DNA of 64,000 bases from Dryomyza anilis. Its lineage: Eukaryota > Arthropoda > Insecta > Diptera > Dryomyzidae. The stretch covers positions 1,198,501 to 1,262,500 of the forward strand of contig OX638133.1 in assembly GCA_951804985.1 (NCBI GenBank), in the 5' to 3' direction. The position numbers and the translations under genes were made by a program. Shown piece by piece: positions 38,101-53,100 of this stretch (within the stretch, counting starts at the first letter, position 1; each line of letters opens with the position of its first letter). The notes below the pieces were generated by a model. The model did no database searches and was not told the origin of the DNA. It saw only the letters and a program-made list of their open reading frames with translations.

Positions 38101-41100
38101 CTGGTCACTATAAATTATTTGCCCGCACCAAGGACAATAATGTCATACGAAAGGATGTCGAGCTAATAGTCGAAGACAGATCAGCTGGCGACGATCCTCC
38201 TATATTTTTACGACGACTAGGAGATCTCTCAGTCAAAGTTGGAACACGAACGAGACTTTTGGTCGAAATTCGCAGTTCGACCGATCTCAAGGTTTTTACA
38301 CACATTTCAATTTATGGTGCTTCAAATTATAATGTTATAACTTCCAGATTACTTGGTATCGGAATGATCGACGAATTTGCGAAAATGATCGCATTAAACA
38401 AATAAATGAAGGGTCATTCTATTGCTTGGAAATCAGTCCAGTAATACTGGAGGATGGTGGGCAATGGATGGTAATGGCCGAAAATCTGGGTGGTCGGAAT
38501 TCCTGTATTGCACATCTGAATGTGCTCGTTCCAAAGGCTTACAAGCAACCAGAATTTATCGAGGAACTCAGGGCCATACTCACCGAACAGGGGACCGTGT
38601 CGTTGGAATGCAAAGTAGTCGGCGTTCCAACACCACAGTTGCGTTGGTTTAAGGATTCCAAAGAAATCAAGGCTGGCGATGTGTTTGCGCTGACTGCAAA
38701 TGTGGAAGACCCGACGTCCTTGGGAACATACACGTGCGAAGCTGTAAACTGCATGGGTAAATCTTACTCCAGTTCGAAAGTCCATGTTGTGGGCAGAGGC
38801 AGCCGCGAAGGCTCTTTGAAACCAGCCGACAGGTAAATGTAAACAACATTTATACAAACAATAAATTCACTCACACTTGTATTTCACAGCATACCGAATA
38901 ATGCACTCCCACCAATATTTACTAACGAACTGCGAGGAATGAGCGTCCGTATCGGCGAGACTGTAATTCTTGGATGCCAAGGTGAGCATTTGTTTTCGGT
39001 TCGATATTGGAAGTTTGCCAAATTCGTTCGTAACGTCGCGTCGCGTCATATTGGCTAATTGGCGGCCTGTTGCAGCCACATACCGGCGAAATTTTGTTTT
39101 GTTTTTATAGCATAGAAAACTTGAACTTAATCGAAGAATTTCGAACATACTGATGCTGGGGTAGGTCAACATTTGAACGTTTGGCATTTCGAGCGTCGAC
39201 ACGATACGAATTTGAAGCTAAAAATAATAAAGAAAATATATATAGAAGAAAATAGATATATGTTGCACGAACCAACCCATTGCCAAACCAACTTATTGAA
39301 TCCTCTCAATTGTTAAGTCGGTTCTTATGGTCAACTAATTTTTAACAATTTTAAAAGTGTGCATTACCGAATATGGAAGTTTCATCAACCAAATTGTAGA
39401 AATTTGGTTCCAATCGAAAAGATTTAATTGCTGTAACAACCAACTGTTTTTGTCTTTCGGCATATACCTAAGTCCATATTTTAATTGACTATAACCAAAA
39501 AAAGGTTTAAACAATAATTGATTTATTAGATTCAAATACATATAATAAGTACTCAAAGAATATAATATATATTTTTTAGTTGTCGTGCCGCCCTGGCCAA
39601 AAAGCGTTGCTTGGTACAATAAAGAAGGCCGCGTTGATTCCAGCGACAAGCACAAACTAATCGAAGATGGATTAGGCGTTTATATGATCGAAATCAAACC
39701 ATCTGAAAGCTGTGACGAAGGTGAATGGAAATGTGTCGTTACCAGCCAAGAAGGCTGCGTTGGAATTTCCACATGTGTTGTCAACATGGACAGTAAGAAA
39801 TTCTATTTTGCATTTAGATTATATAACTATTCCTTTTAACTATAAATTGCAGTTCCCAAAAATTTTCGCAAACCACGTTTTATGGATAGTTTAAAAGCAG
39901 TCCTTACTGAAGAAGGTCTGGTCTCCTTTGAGTGTAAAGTAGTTGGATTCCCTACACCGGTACTAAAATGGTTCAAAGACGGTCAAGAGTTGAAGCCCGG
40001 AGATGTTTACCAATTGACTGGAACAAACTCATTGGGTACATACTGCTGCATTGCTAGAAACTGTATGGGTGAAAGCAGTAGCGTTGCTGTTCTGACAGTG
40101 GAAGACATACAGAACCAGTTAAATGATGAGGACCGTTTAATGTTTGCCAATCAGAATCAGCCGCCCAATTTTGTTCTTGGCCTCAAAAGTCAGGATGCCA
40201 AAATTAACGAACCTTTTCAGTTTACTGTCACTATCAAGGCCACGCCTGATCCTGTACTATCTTGGTACAGAGATGAGTTACCCATTGAACCAAACGAACG
40301 TTATAACCACTACCGTGGAGAAAACGAAAACTGGCATTTGGATATTCGCGCAGTGGAGTTTGTGGACCAGGCAGAATGGAAGTGCGTGGCTGTGAATGAT
40401 TTTGGAACCAGTATTACATCGTGCTTTCTAAAATTACAAATTCCACGACATTACAAAAAACCAAAATTTTTGGAATGTCTACGAGCCGTACTCACCGAGG
40501 AGGGCGCTGTCAATTTGGAATGCAAAGTCATTGGCGTGCCGCAGCCAGTCCTCAAATGGTATAAGGATGGTGTTGAATTGAAACCTGGCGACATACACCG
40601 AATTATTTCCGGCCAAGACGGCACATGTTGCTTAGGCACCTACACATGTGAGGCCAGAAATTGCATGGGAGTAGTTGCAAGTTCAGCCTCACTTCTTGGT
40701 TATGAAGATGCTTACAAAAATCAAAAACAGGAACAAATACAGGAAAATGAATTACAGCGAAACTTTTCCCTATCCACGATTCAGGAGGAACGAACATCAC
40801 AGTTATATGAGACGCCGGTTGGCGATATAACTATAGACGAGAAAGGTGATGTATCATTTTCTTTTGATGGCAAAGAGGTATCAGTATCTCTTTATGAGAC
40901 TCCAGATTTAACAGAAGAGGAGGCACTTCAGATAGTCGAAATGTATGCCGACCAAATATCTGAGCATGTTACCGAACACAACATAGTTGAGCTGCCACCG
41001 CTGAGGTTTGTAAAGGAGACATCTCAGTCAGGAAAGTTACTCATGGAGGCCGTTGTAATTGACATAGCACCGGAATACTTTTCCCATGAGGAAGACATGC

Positions 41101-44100
41101 GCACCGAGGCTGGAATGGATGATATTTCTATTAATGAAATAACTATACATGGATCGTCAGTAAGAGAAGATGTCTTTGATACGGAAACAGAGTTGTTTGC
41201 TCAGAAATCCATTGAAAAAATGGAGGAGGAACTTTCAATGTCTGCACCAATTAGAAAACGCAAAAAATCTCGACCTACAGAAACTGATGAATTTTTCAGC
41301 TTGTCTAAGGCTTCAAGCAGCCACGGAGAAGAAGATACATCTGAGTTGCAAACGTTTGCTAGTGCTCAGATGTCATCACCTGCAGATGTATCTACAGGTA
41401 TGCAGCCAGAGTTAAAATCTGCGGAAGAAATACTGCAACCACCAAAAAGAAGAAAAGGTAAAAAACTTTCAGACAGCGATTCCTCAAAAACAACAGAAGA
41501 TGAAGCAAAATTACAAGATATATCTGGTGCTGTTGGTGATGGCCTAATGACTTCGAGACCTGCGAAAATAATTTCAAATGAAATAGAGATTGATAAAAAC
41601 ATAAAGATGCTTGTGCCACTGGCAAAATACATGAAAACAATCGAGAATCATTTAACTGTTGTCGAGAATGAGGTTGTGGCTCAGTCAGCTATGTTGATGA
41701 CTCCCGGAGCAGCAGAACAAAGTATTGCCATAATTAAAAATATTAACGATCCTATTAAACAAATCCAGAGTAAACTACGTGTCTATTCGGGCGAAACTCC
41801 GTTAGACACGTTATTCCAATCAATGGATGACGATATTCGCATGCTGCATACTGGATTGCAGGTTATTGAGAAATGTGTCGAAATTGACGAAACCGGAGCT
41901 ACATTAATTCAGAGAACTAGTGTGTGTATCATTGATAGCATTGGAGATCAGGTTATTAAGGCATTAGACGAAGTTAAGCAAATATCGTCGTTATTTGAAG
42001 GCGACAACTTTAAGAGTCATGTTGAAATGACAGTGCTAGACATTCATCAAGGAATTGAAATTACCCAAGGAACTATTAAGTCACAGGCGTTGCTACAGGA
42101 AGCACAAGATATAGAAGCTGCTAAACATTTTACAGAATCTGTGGCCAAAATGCAAGAAATTCATGAGCCTCTTCCATTCGACAAAGTCAGTGATGCAAAA
42201 TTGCCAAGTGAAGCGGATTCTTTAAAATTAATTTGTCGACCAGTTGTGAAAATACAAGAGGCTTTGGAAAGAGTAGAAAATGAATTATCATTAGAGGAGA
42301 ATGATCGGGATATTTACGAAAAGGTGCATAAAAAAGTATTGGACAATTTGGTAGAACCAATTAATGCGCTACAACTAGTATTGGAAAATATTGAAGGAAA
42401 AACAATCGCTCTAGGCGGCACAGAATCTGTGGAACAGAAGATTAACATGGCGATTCTGGACATAGTTATACCACCACTATTTGAGTTAAAAAAGGGTTTA
42501 GAAATAATAACCAATGAGTCTTCTGGTAACGTACAATCAGGCATGCTTACTGTAAGCACTGTCGAATCAATGGTACCGCCATTGCAAGAAATACAAAACG
42601 GACTTGCGCAATTGGGTCAGGATATAGAAAGTGGGCAGGTTAATGAAGATTTTGGATTAGAATCTGCAGACACTCAAAAACTTCTGCAATCCATCGCACA
42701 ATCAGTATTGCATTTTGAATCAAATATAGATAGACTGTCAAAGTATTCCTCATCAAATGTTCAATCCGGACTGTACAGTTTAAAAGAAGAGTTATCGGCT
42801 CTAATAGGCAACATATTAGATACCAACATTAACAAGTATCATGTTACGCTATTCGAGAACTTAAAACGTCCCATAGATGAGCTTAACTACTGCATACTGC
42901 AGACCGAACGAAAATCCATATCGGGCTCATTGGCGGATTTAATAGATCCGCTGCGTGGCCTAAACGATAAAGTTAAGTTAGGACTCGATATTCTTAATAT
43001 ATCCAACATAAGTCAAAATGAAAGAAATATTCAGATACTTGATCAAATACGTAACATTATTAAGAATGTTGAAATAGACATTGAAGAGCATGAATTTAAA
43101 ATACTACAAAAAGAAGTCGAACTGGATGAGCAAAAAACACACGAAGAGGACAAATCATTTATTGCAATGCGAGAAGCACTGTCCAAAAAAATATCCGTTG
43201 ATGAAGCAGTTAAGAGTTTGAACAATTTTAAATCATGCTTTCAGCTAATGAATAAAAATTTGTTGGACATCGGAGACACCCAATTTGTCCAGTTAACAGA
43301 AGACCTTTCGCAATGTGTATGTGAAATTTTAGATAATATCCGCATAGTAAATGATGAACCAACTGATCATACCGTGCAAAATGTAGATATAGAGAACACG
43401 GCTCTTGCGTTAAATAAATCAATACAACTTATTACTGCAGCAGCAGAAAAAGTATTTCAAGAAAGTTCTGTAAAAGATATCAAATTGGTACTGGAGCAAG
43501 ACGATGCTTATCGTTCCGCGGTAGAAGAATTTAAAAAATGCTTGGAAAATATACAACAGGGCGAATCCACAAATATCGATGTACCAGAAAATGTGTCAAT
43601 AAATTGGAATTCGTTGCAAATTGCGAAACATCTCGAAAAAATGCAAAACTATTTGGATTCCACAATCAAACACTCTGCCGTCGATATAGCAGAAGATATT
43701 TCTAAGATGGATGATATATCTGTACTGAAAACAGTTGCTGACTCTATGTCTGTGGATGAAGTTAATTCACTAGAGCAACTCGATGATAATAGCCATCAAG
43801 AAAACCAGCAGCGTAATATGAAAAACTTGCTTTCACAACTGAAACAGAGCATAACTTCGGTTCTGACGCACAGTGCCGAATTAGATCTGGTCTCTCTTAA
43901 AAACGAATTGGCCCAAGAGGTAAAAGCAACGGAAGCTAAAATGCAAGACATTAAAACGTGTCTTGAAGTAATGGAACAACATTCTGCAGTGGAACCTCTA
44001 GATTCTCTCTCGATAGGTAGTGATCACCGTTCGTTTGCTGATGTGGTCTGCGAACTAGAGGCCTGTGTGTTGCAAGTGGAAGAATGTTTGGCACACAGTG

Positions 44101-47100
44101 ATCAAATTCAGGATATTAGTGAAATAGATATGTCCGATTTAAATACTCTTGCAGCACCTTTAAATGAGCTAAACAAATGTTTGACAGTTTTCCACAACCA
44201 GCAAATAGAGCAAGCATTCAGTTTAACCAGTGTTCCAAAACCATCTATGGCCACTGCAGAAATTTTACAATCCATAACACCATTCGTACTATCAATTCAC
44301 GAACATAATGCACTGGAAGCGCTGGAATCATTAGTCGAGCCATCGCTTAGTCCATTTAAGCAGTTACTAGGTCCTATACAAGATTTGCAGACTGCTGTTC
44401 TAAATGTTCAGGAACAGGTGCATTTATCACAGACGACAGATCTATCCAGTTCGCCAGTAATATCCGCAGTTGCCAAGTCCTTGTTGTGTTTGCGTGAAAC
44501 ACTAGTTACTGTTCAAGAGGAGTTATCATATTCCAATATTGCCAACTGCAAAGAATTTGATATGTTGAAATTGCACACTGCGCCTATTTGTGATCTTCTG
44601 CAGTACTGTGAGCAAGCTGACGTCGAAGCATTAGAGAATGCAGTTGATATTTCAACACAAGATGATGTGTCGGCCCTTAAAAGTTTTGCGGAGTTACGTT
44701 CCTGTGAGAGTGGGCACCAAACGCCCGTGGAAGTAAAACAAGTAAAGACGTTTGCCATTATGGACGGTCTTGCCGGTGGCATTCAACAAATACAAGATTG
44801 CATAAAAATAACAAAGTCTTTTGATGCCATAGAGATGACTGAAGTCGGAAAGATTATGTCGGAACTAAAGACTGGTTTAGAAAAAATTCAAAACGAGCTT
44901 ACTCAACGTTCGGGAGAACAAGAAACACTTTTAACTGATTCAAATATAGCAAAAACCATGTTCAAACTTAAAGAATGCTTGGTGCACACGTACGAAGCTG
45001 GTTTTGAGGAATCACTTGAAGAGGTAGAGAAAATGTTTGAAGATATTCTGCAGGCATTGCCAACATTGGAAATACAACTAGCACAAGAAATGTTTGAAAA
45101 AATTCGGAATGAAATCGACAAGATACAGATAATGTGTGCTAAAAGTCAAAACATATGTGATTTAAGAAATCTAACTGAGCCATTACAAGAACTAAGAGAA
45201 AGCATAAAAGCCGTCAGTGCTTGTCCAAGTGTTGACATTGAGAAGTCTTCCGGACAAGTCGTCCAATTGCAATCTAAATTGATGAATACATTCAGAATAC
45301 TGAACGAAACTAGTGAACACGTGCCAAACGAACTTCTCACTCATTTCTTGACGATACAGGGAAATCTTGTGTCCATATTTGATTTCATTGAACACAATGA
45401 TGGCACTCTACGTGTAATAGAACTTTTACAAGAAATTGATGCACTCGGTCCCCAACTTAAGATACTGACTTCTGGAATAGATACAATGCTGGTGACGGCA
45501 CAGCAATTGCAGCTGAGTGAAATCATTAAAAGTGTAACATTAGCCAAATCTTTTATACTTGATATAGAGAAGGGACTAAACACTGGTAACCAATTGATAA
45601 TCAAGTTCTTTGCAAGCAATCAAGGCGCTATTGAAGATCTTCAGACAACACTTGATAAAATTGAAGAGGAAATGGGCAAAAATCCTGATTTGTCTAACAT
45701 TGATGATATAAAGAATAATTTCATAAAATCAATTGATTTGCAATTAAATAGTTTACAGAGTGATTTAGGCCATATGAAAGTCAGCAGCACAACAGCAACA
45801 GAGTCTCAGCCAAAAACAGTAGATACAGCAACTACAGAAGATAGTATATCCAAAGCACCATTACTCGAACCATATATAGCTGAATCTTTACTACTTCTCC
45901 AAGCCATTGATAACGATATAAATAAATTAAGCGCTATAGATATTAGCCAAACCACGACTGAAATGTTCAACTCTTTACAAAGTATTCTCTTGGATTTGGC
46001 ATCAGCAATTGAAACTTCAAAGGGAGATAAAGTAGAAGATGCCCTGATTTTGCCTTTATATAAACTAAGAGACTTATTAGCATTTAACATAAAAACTAAA
46101 CATGACAATGATTGTGAACAGCTGACAGAGGCTGGCGATGCAATAGTGAAAGCAGCTAATAATTTATTTATTACTATCCTAAATGGTAATGAAGCTTTGC
46201 ATAAAACATTTGTAAACGATATCACGGAGAAGACTACCTCTCAAATTTCCACGATTATCGGATTAATTGAAGAGCCACATCCGTTGCACGGAAGTTTGAA
46301 ATACTTACATGATGAATTAAAACTGTTGGAAGACAATGTAAGAAAGGAAAACCAATTGCATATCATACAGCACGGATTACAAGATGTTAGACAAATTATC
46401 GAAAATCTTTCAACTGAAGATAATCAGCGCGTGAATGCAGTTGTAAACAAATTGAAAATAACTGAAAAATACCCTTACACTGACAAAATTGAAATATTGC
46501 AGGGTCTTGAAGCTGAAAATGAATGTTTTATGACATTAGCTGAGCTAATACCAACTTTAATACCAGATAATATTCAACAGTTGGAGCAAGTTTCCGCAGC
46601 TGAGAAAGCAGTTATAGATGAAACTGAGGAAATGTACGAATATCTGAAGAAACTAAAAGAGTGTGTGGATGACGAAGAGCTTTCTACCAGTATATCATGC
46701 TTTTTAAGCAATAACGATAAGACTTCTACGGAACAACTTGTTTTAAAATTATGCGATCTCAGAGGTTCTGTAACACATAGTAACGAGCAAATCGATAACA
46801 CAATTGCATTGCTTTTACAAAATTATCCAGAAATAATTATCGAACAAATCGAGGACTATCTTACAGGCATAAGTTCAAATTTATCAGTTTTTAAAAACTG
46901 TGCTTTATATTCATCATCGTCCCCAGAATTGCAAACTAAGCTGACAAATTTAGATACAAATTTGAGTAATATTTTAAGCAATATAATAAAGGAAAACCAG
47001 ACTATAGATGAAAGTGTTAAAAATGATTTACAAATTCAAGTGATTAATATAATTGAAGTTTTAGATAATATCATGAATATACCAACTATTGAGAACGATT

Positions 47101-50100
47101 CCTTAATAATAAATGCCACTAGTCAAGCTAAACTTTTACTAAGTCGTATTGATCAGTGTCAAAACCCAGTTGATCTCCTAACTGTTTGTGAAAAACTGAG
47201 CAGTATTTCATATGCAATTGCTTATGTTTCCGATTTAGTATTTAAACAAACCGACATTACTAAACTCGAAATACATGACACAAACGAACACACACAAATG
47301 GACATTGAAGATGTGTCTAATAAAATGTCAGTTGGAAAGGATGTCGAAAAAACAACAATGAAAACTCCAGAATTAATAGAAGAAACAATAAAAGAATCAA
47401 AAATTATGGAACCTAAAGAACATAAAGAAGAATCCGTACTAAATTCAGCAACATTAGTTGAAAAAGCAGTTTTGATTAAAGAACAGCTTCAATCAGTAGC
47501 GACTGCATCTAATTTGGATTTATTGCAAAATATTACAGAAATCATAGAAAATTCAGAAAATCCAGATGTTTTAAAAAAATGTCTGTTCAAATTGAGAGAA
47601 CATATCGTACATACATATGATGGAAACGCATTATCTGATACCGAAGAAGAGTTTTCCGAATTAATTAAATTGATATTGCAAAATAATCCAGAAATATCAA
47701 CGTCCCAAAATGAAGAAATTTGCATAAATATCAATAAAAATATTTCGAAAATAAATACAATCTTGGCTGATACAAATATAGTCGAAATACAAAAGAATTT
47801 ACCTGAAATACTTCAGAAAATACAACTACTTACACAAAACATTAAGAGGGAAATAATTGCAGATAAAAGTTCCGAAAAAATAATTTCACTGCAAAATAAG
47901 TTAATGCAGTTATTTGTATTTTTCGATGATTTGCTAGAACTAAAAATAAAAAGAGCAGAACCAAGCATAGATGAAGTTAAAAAATGCACTACAAAATCAT
48001 TTGATTTTATTGATAAATGCAATAAGCCAATTTATATAATTAACATATTAGAAAATGTAGAGCTAATTACTGAAAAAATATTAAATACCTGTCAAAAGCT
48101 TTCATATGAAAAGCAGGATGTCGAAGATGTAGCGCAGAAATCCATTGTACACTCTCTGCCAACTTCTACAGAAATTGAAGAAACTATTCAAGATACAGCT
48201 AAAATATCTCAAGTTGATTCTGTTGAAAAATTAGAGCTTAAAGACATTGCAGAAATTCCAGAAAATGAACCCGAATTAAAACATGAGATTTCTGTTATTG
48301 AAACCACTAAGGAAGTTCAAAATCAAAAAGACTTAGATAATGTACAGTCTATTGATGTTTACAAAATTGAAAGTGTTGAAAAACAAGTGGAACAAAACAA
48401 GGAACGAGAAAAGACTTTAGTTGCAGAAATATCCGAAATTAAACCGGAAACTATAGAAGAAATTCAGGCTATCGATACAACCAAAAAGATGGATAAAAGT
48501 AGAGAGGTAGAGAAAGCACAGACGACTGATATTTCACAAATTGAACCTATTGAAAAACAAGACATGCCAGATACACAGCAAAAACCCACCAAGCATGAAT
48601 TGCCTACGGTATTAGATGCAGAGATAACTGAAATTAAGCCTAAAACAACAGAAGATATTACAGTAGTCGATACACCCAAGAAAGTTGAAGTTAATAAATC
48701 TGCTGAAGTATCTCAAATTGATACAGCTAAAGAACAAGAGATACAAGATATGCTTAAGACGTCTTTAGGTGAAGAAATTGTCAAAATTAAATCGGAATCA
48801 GTAGAAAGTATGCAGCTAGTGGACACCTCAAAGAAAATGGAAAAACTCGAAGAGTTACAGAAATCACAATCTGCCGAAATATCCCAAATTGAACTTGCTG
48901 CACAGATATCTGAAATTAAACCTGAAAACGAAGAAGACATTACAATAGTCGATACACGCAAGAAAGAATTAGAATTAGAAAAATCAGAGTCTGTTGAAGT
49001 ATCTCAAATTGAAATCGCTAAAGAACAAGAGGTACAAGATATACGAAAGGCGCCTTTAATTGCAGAAACTTCTAAAATTGAACCGGAATCGATGGAAAAT
49101 ATGCAGCTAGTGGACACCTCAAAGAAAATGGAAAAACTCGAAGAATTACAGAAATCACAATCTGCCGAAATATCCCAAATTGAACTTGCTGCACAGATAT
49201 CTGAAATTAAACCTGAAAACGAAGAAGACATTACAATAGTCGATACACGCAAGAAAGAATTAGAATTAGAAAAATCAGAGTCTGTTGAAGTATCTCAAAT
49301 TGAAATCGCTACAGAACAAGAGGTACAAGATATACGAAAGGCGCCTTTAATTGCAGAAACTTCTAAAACTGAACCGGAATCGATGGAAAATATGCAGCTA
49401 GTGGACACCTCAAAGAAAATGGAAAAACTCGATGAGTTACAGAAATCACAATCTGCCGAAATATCTCAAATTGAGCTGGCTGCACATATATCTGAAATTA
49501 AACCTGAAATCAAAGACGATATTACAAAAGTCGATACACGCAAGAAAGAATTAGAATTAGAAAAATCAGAGTCTGTTGAAGTATCTCAAATTGAAATCGC
49601 TAAAGAACAAGATGTACAAGATATACGAAAGACGCCTTTAGTTGCAGAAACTTCTAAAACTGAACCGGAATCGATGGAAAATATGCAGCTAGTGGACACC
49701 TCAAAGAAAATGGAAAAACTCGAAGAATTACAGAAATCACAATCTGCCGAAATATCTCAAATTGAGCTGGATGCACAGATATCTGAAATTAAACCTGAAA
49801 TCAAAGACGATATTACAAAAGTCGATACACGCAAGAAAGAATTAGAAAAATCAGAGTCTGTTGAAGTATCTCAAATTGAAATCGCTAAAGAACAAGAGGT
49901 ACAAGATATACGAAAGACGCCTTTAGTTGCAGAAACTTCTAAAACTGAACCGGAATCGACGGAAAATATGCAGTTAGTCGACACTTCGAAGAAAATGGAA
50001 AAACTCGAAGAGTTACAGAAATCACAATCTGCCGAAATATCCCAAATTGAACTTGCTGCACAGATATCTGAAATTAAACCTGAAGTCATAGAAGACTTTA

Positions 50101-53100
50101 CAATAGTCGAAACATCCAAGAAAGAATTAGAAAAAGCAGAGTCTGTTGAAGTATCCCAAATTGAAATCTCTAAAAAACAAGAGGTACAAAATATACAAAA
50201 GGCGCCTTTAGTTGGAGAAACTTTTAAAACTGAACCGGAATCGATGGAAAATATGCAGTTAGTCGACACTTCGAAGAAAATGGAAAAACTCGAAGAGTTA
50301 CAGAAATCACAATCTGCCGAAATATCTCAAATTGAGCTGGCTGCACAGATATCTGAAATCAAAGATGATATTACAATAGTCGATACACGCAAGAAAGAAT
50401 TAGAATTAGAAAAAGTAGAATCTGTTGATGTATCTCAAGTTGAAATCGCTAAAACACAAGAGATACAAGAAATACAAAAGACGCCTTTAGTTGGAGAAAC
50501 TTCCAAAGTTGAATCGCAATCGATAGAAAATATGCAGTTGGTCGACACATCGAAGACGGTGGAAAAACTCGAAGAGTTACAGCAATCACAATCTGCTGAA
50601 ATATCCCAAATTGAACTTTCTGCAATTGAACCCGAAACCAAAGAAGATATTGCAATTGTCGATAAACCCAAGAAAGTAGAAATTGATAAAAAGTTAGAAC
50701 TAGTAGAGTCTGTTGAATTATCTCAAATTGAAATCACTAAAAAACAAGAAATACAAAATATACAAAAGATGCCTTTAGTTGGAGATGCTTCTAAAATTGA
50801 AATGGAAGAGTTACAGAAATCACAATCTGCCGAAATATCCCAAACTGAACTTGTTGAAAACCGAGAAATTGCAGATGTGCACTCTGTGCTCACTGAACAA
50901 AAACAACCTACACCGTTAATTGCAGAGATTTATGAAGTTGATCTACAAAACAAAGCAGAGATTGTCGATACATCGAAGAACGTTGAGTTAAAGAAATTAC
51001 AAATGACAGAAGTTTCTCAACAAGATATACAGAACCAAACCATCGAAGAAAACCTTACTATGGCTTCAGTTGGCGAAATTTCTGAAGTTAAACCGGAAAC
51101 AAAGGAAGATATTCAGTTAGTTGACACATCTAAAAAAGTTGAAAAACAACATCAGTTAGATATATCACAATGTGCCGAAATATTCGAAATTGGAGTTGCT
51201 GAACAACCTGAGATACCAGATAAGCAAAAAGAAATCAGTGAACTGAAGAAGTCTAAGACTTTAGTTGAAGAAATGTCTGATATCAAACCGGAAATTGAGG
51301 AAGAAATTCAGGCAGTCGATTCCTTCAAGAGTGATGAAAAACGACAAGAATTGGAAAATACAGAATGTGTTGAAATATCTCAAAGTAAAACTGCTGAAAC
51401 ACAAAATACACAGAAGGCTTTAGTAGGAGAGATTTCCGAAGTTATACCGGAAATGAAGGAAGATATTGAAGAAGTCGACTCCTTGAAGAATATTGAAAAA
51501 CGACAAAAATTAGAGGAATCTCTATGTGTCGAAAATTCCCAAATTAAAACAATTCAAAAAGAAGAGACACAAGAAACTCAGAAGGAAATCGCAGAAATTA
51601 CCAAAATTAAGCCAGAAACAAAGGAAGATATACAAGTAACCGACACATCCAAGAATGTTCAAGAACAAAATATTTTCAAGAAATCGCAAAATGCGGAAAT
51701 ATTCCAAATTGAAGCCGCGGAAATGCACGAGTTATACGATGTGGCACAGAAAACCATTGAACATAGACCGTCTATAACTTTACTTGCAGAGATTTCCGAA
51801 ATTAAACCGAATACTAAAGAAGATATTCAAATATTTGATAAAACCACGAACATTGAAAAACAAAAAGAGTTAGAGAAATCACAATCTTTAGAAATATCCC
51901 AACCTGTAATTGCACAGTCGGCAGAAGTTTCCGATATTGAGAAACATGAGGTACCAGATATACAGCAACAAATCTCTGAAAAACAAGTGGTACAGAAAAT
52001 ACCTGAACCGAAAATACCTGAACAGAAACTATCTATGGCTACAGGGGAAGAAATTTCCGAAATTATACTCGAAACCAAAGAAGACATTATCACACAGGTG
52101 ACCGATATATCCAAGACAGTTAAAGGAAAAGAAACCACCGACGAAAAACTGCATACGGCTATAGATGCAGGTATCTCTGAAAATCAAACGAAAACAAAAG
52201 AGGAAATTCAGAAAGTATCCACGAGTGTTGAAAAACAAAAAGAGTTAGAGAGAGTACAATCCGCTAAAATATCACAACATGAAACCCTGAAGTCTGCGAG
52301 CATTTCTCTAATAGAATCTATTCAAAAACAAGACGTTCAAGAGATTCGGCAGAGTACCACTGACCAAAAATTGCAAACCACATCAGTATCGGAGCTATCT
52401 GAAATCAAATTGGAAACCAAAGAAGAAATTCTTATGGTTGATAAACCCAAGAATGTTGAAAGGCAAACAGAGTTAGACATAGCACAGTCTGCAGAAATTT
52501 ATGATGCTGGAAATCAAGAGGTACAAGATATACTGCATAAATCCATTAAAAAGGAACCTTCTCCGTCTTTAGGAGCAGATATTATAACTGACACCAAAGA
52601 AGAAATTCTGGTCGATACATTAAAGGAAGTGGGACATTTAACAGACTTAAAGAAAGAGCAGTCTGGCATAGTTGCAGAAATAAAACCTGTGGAAACTCAA
52701 CAAATACAAGATATACAGCAGAAAACCACAATTCAAAAACTGGCGTCGGCTTCCGTTGAACAGATCTCTGAAATTCAACCAAAAACCAAAGACGAAATTC
52801 AGGTAGTAGATGAAACCAAAAGTATTAAAAAACGTAAGAAGTCTGCAGAAATATCCAAACTTGGAAGTAAAAAGAAGTCCGATATTAAACTTGAGGCCAA
52901 AGAAGAAATTAAGGTAGTCGATTCATTCAAGAATGTTGAAAATGTAATAGACTTGAAGAAATCACAGTCTGGCAAATTTGATGAAATTGAATCTGTTGAA
53001 GAACAAAAAATGCAAGACATACAGCAGAAACCCACTGAACCAAAACTGCCTTCGGATTCAGCTACACAGATCTCAGAGGCTCAACTCGAAATACAGGCGG

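Noticed and set aside
48797..50580. CRISPR-like regular repeats
   Set aside because: Units are about 291 bp, contiguous, coding and in frame within a eukaryotic exon.
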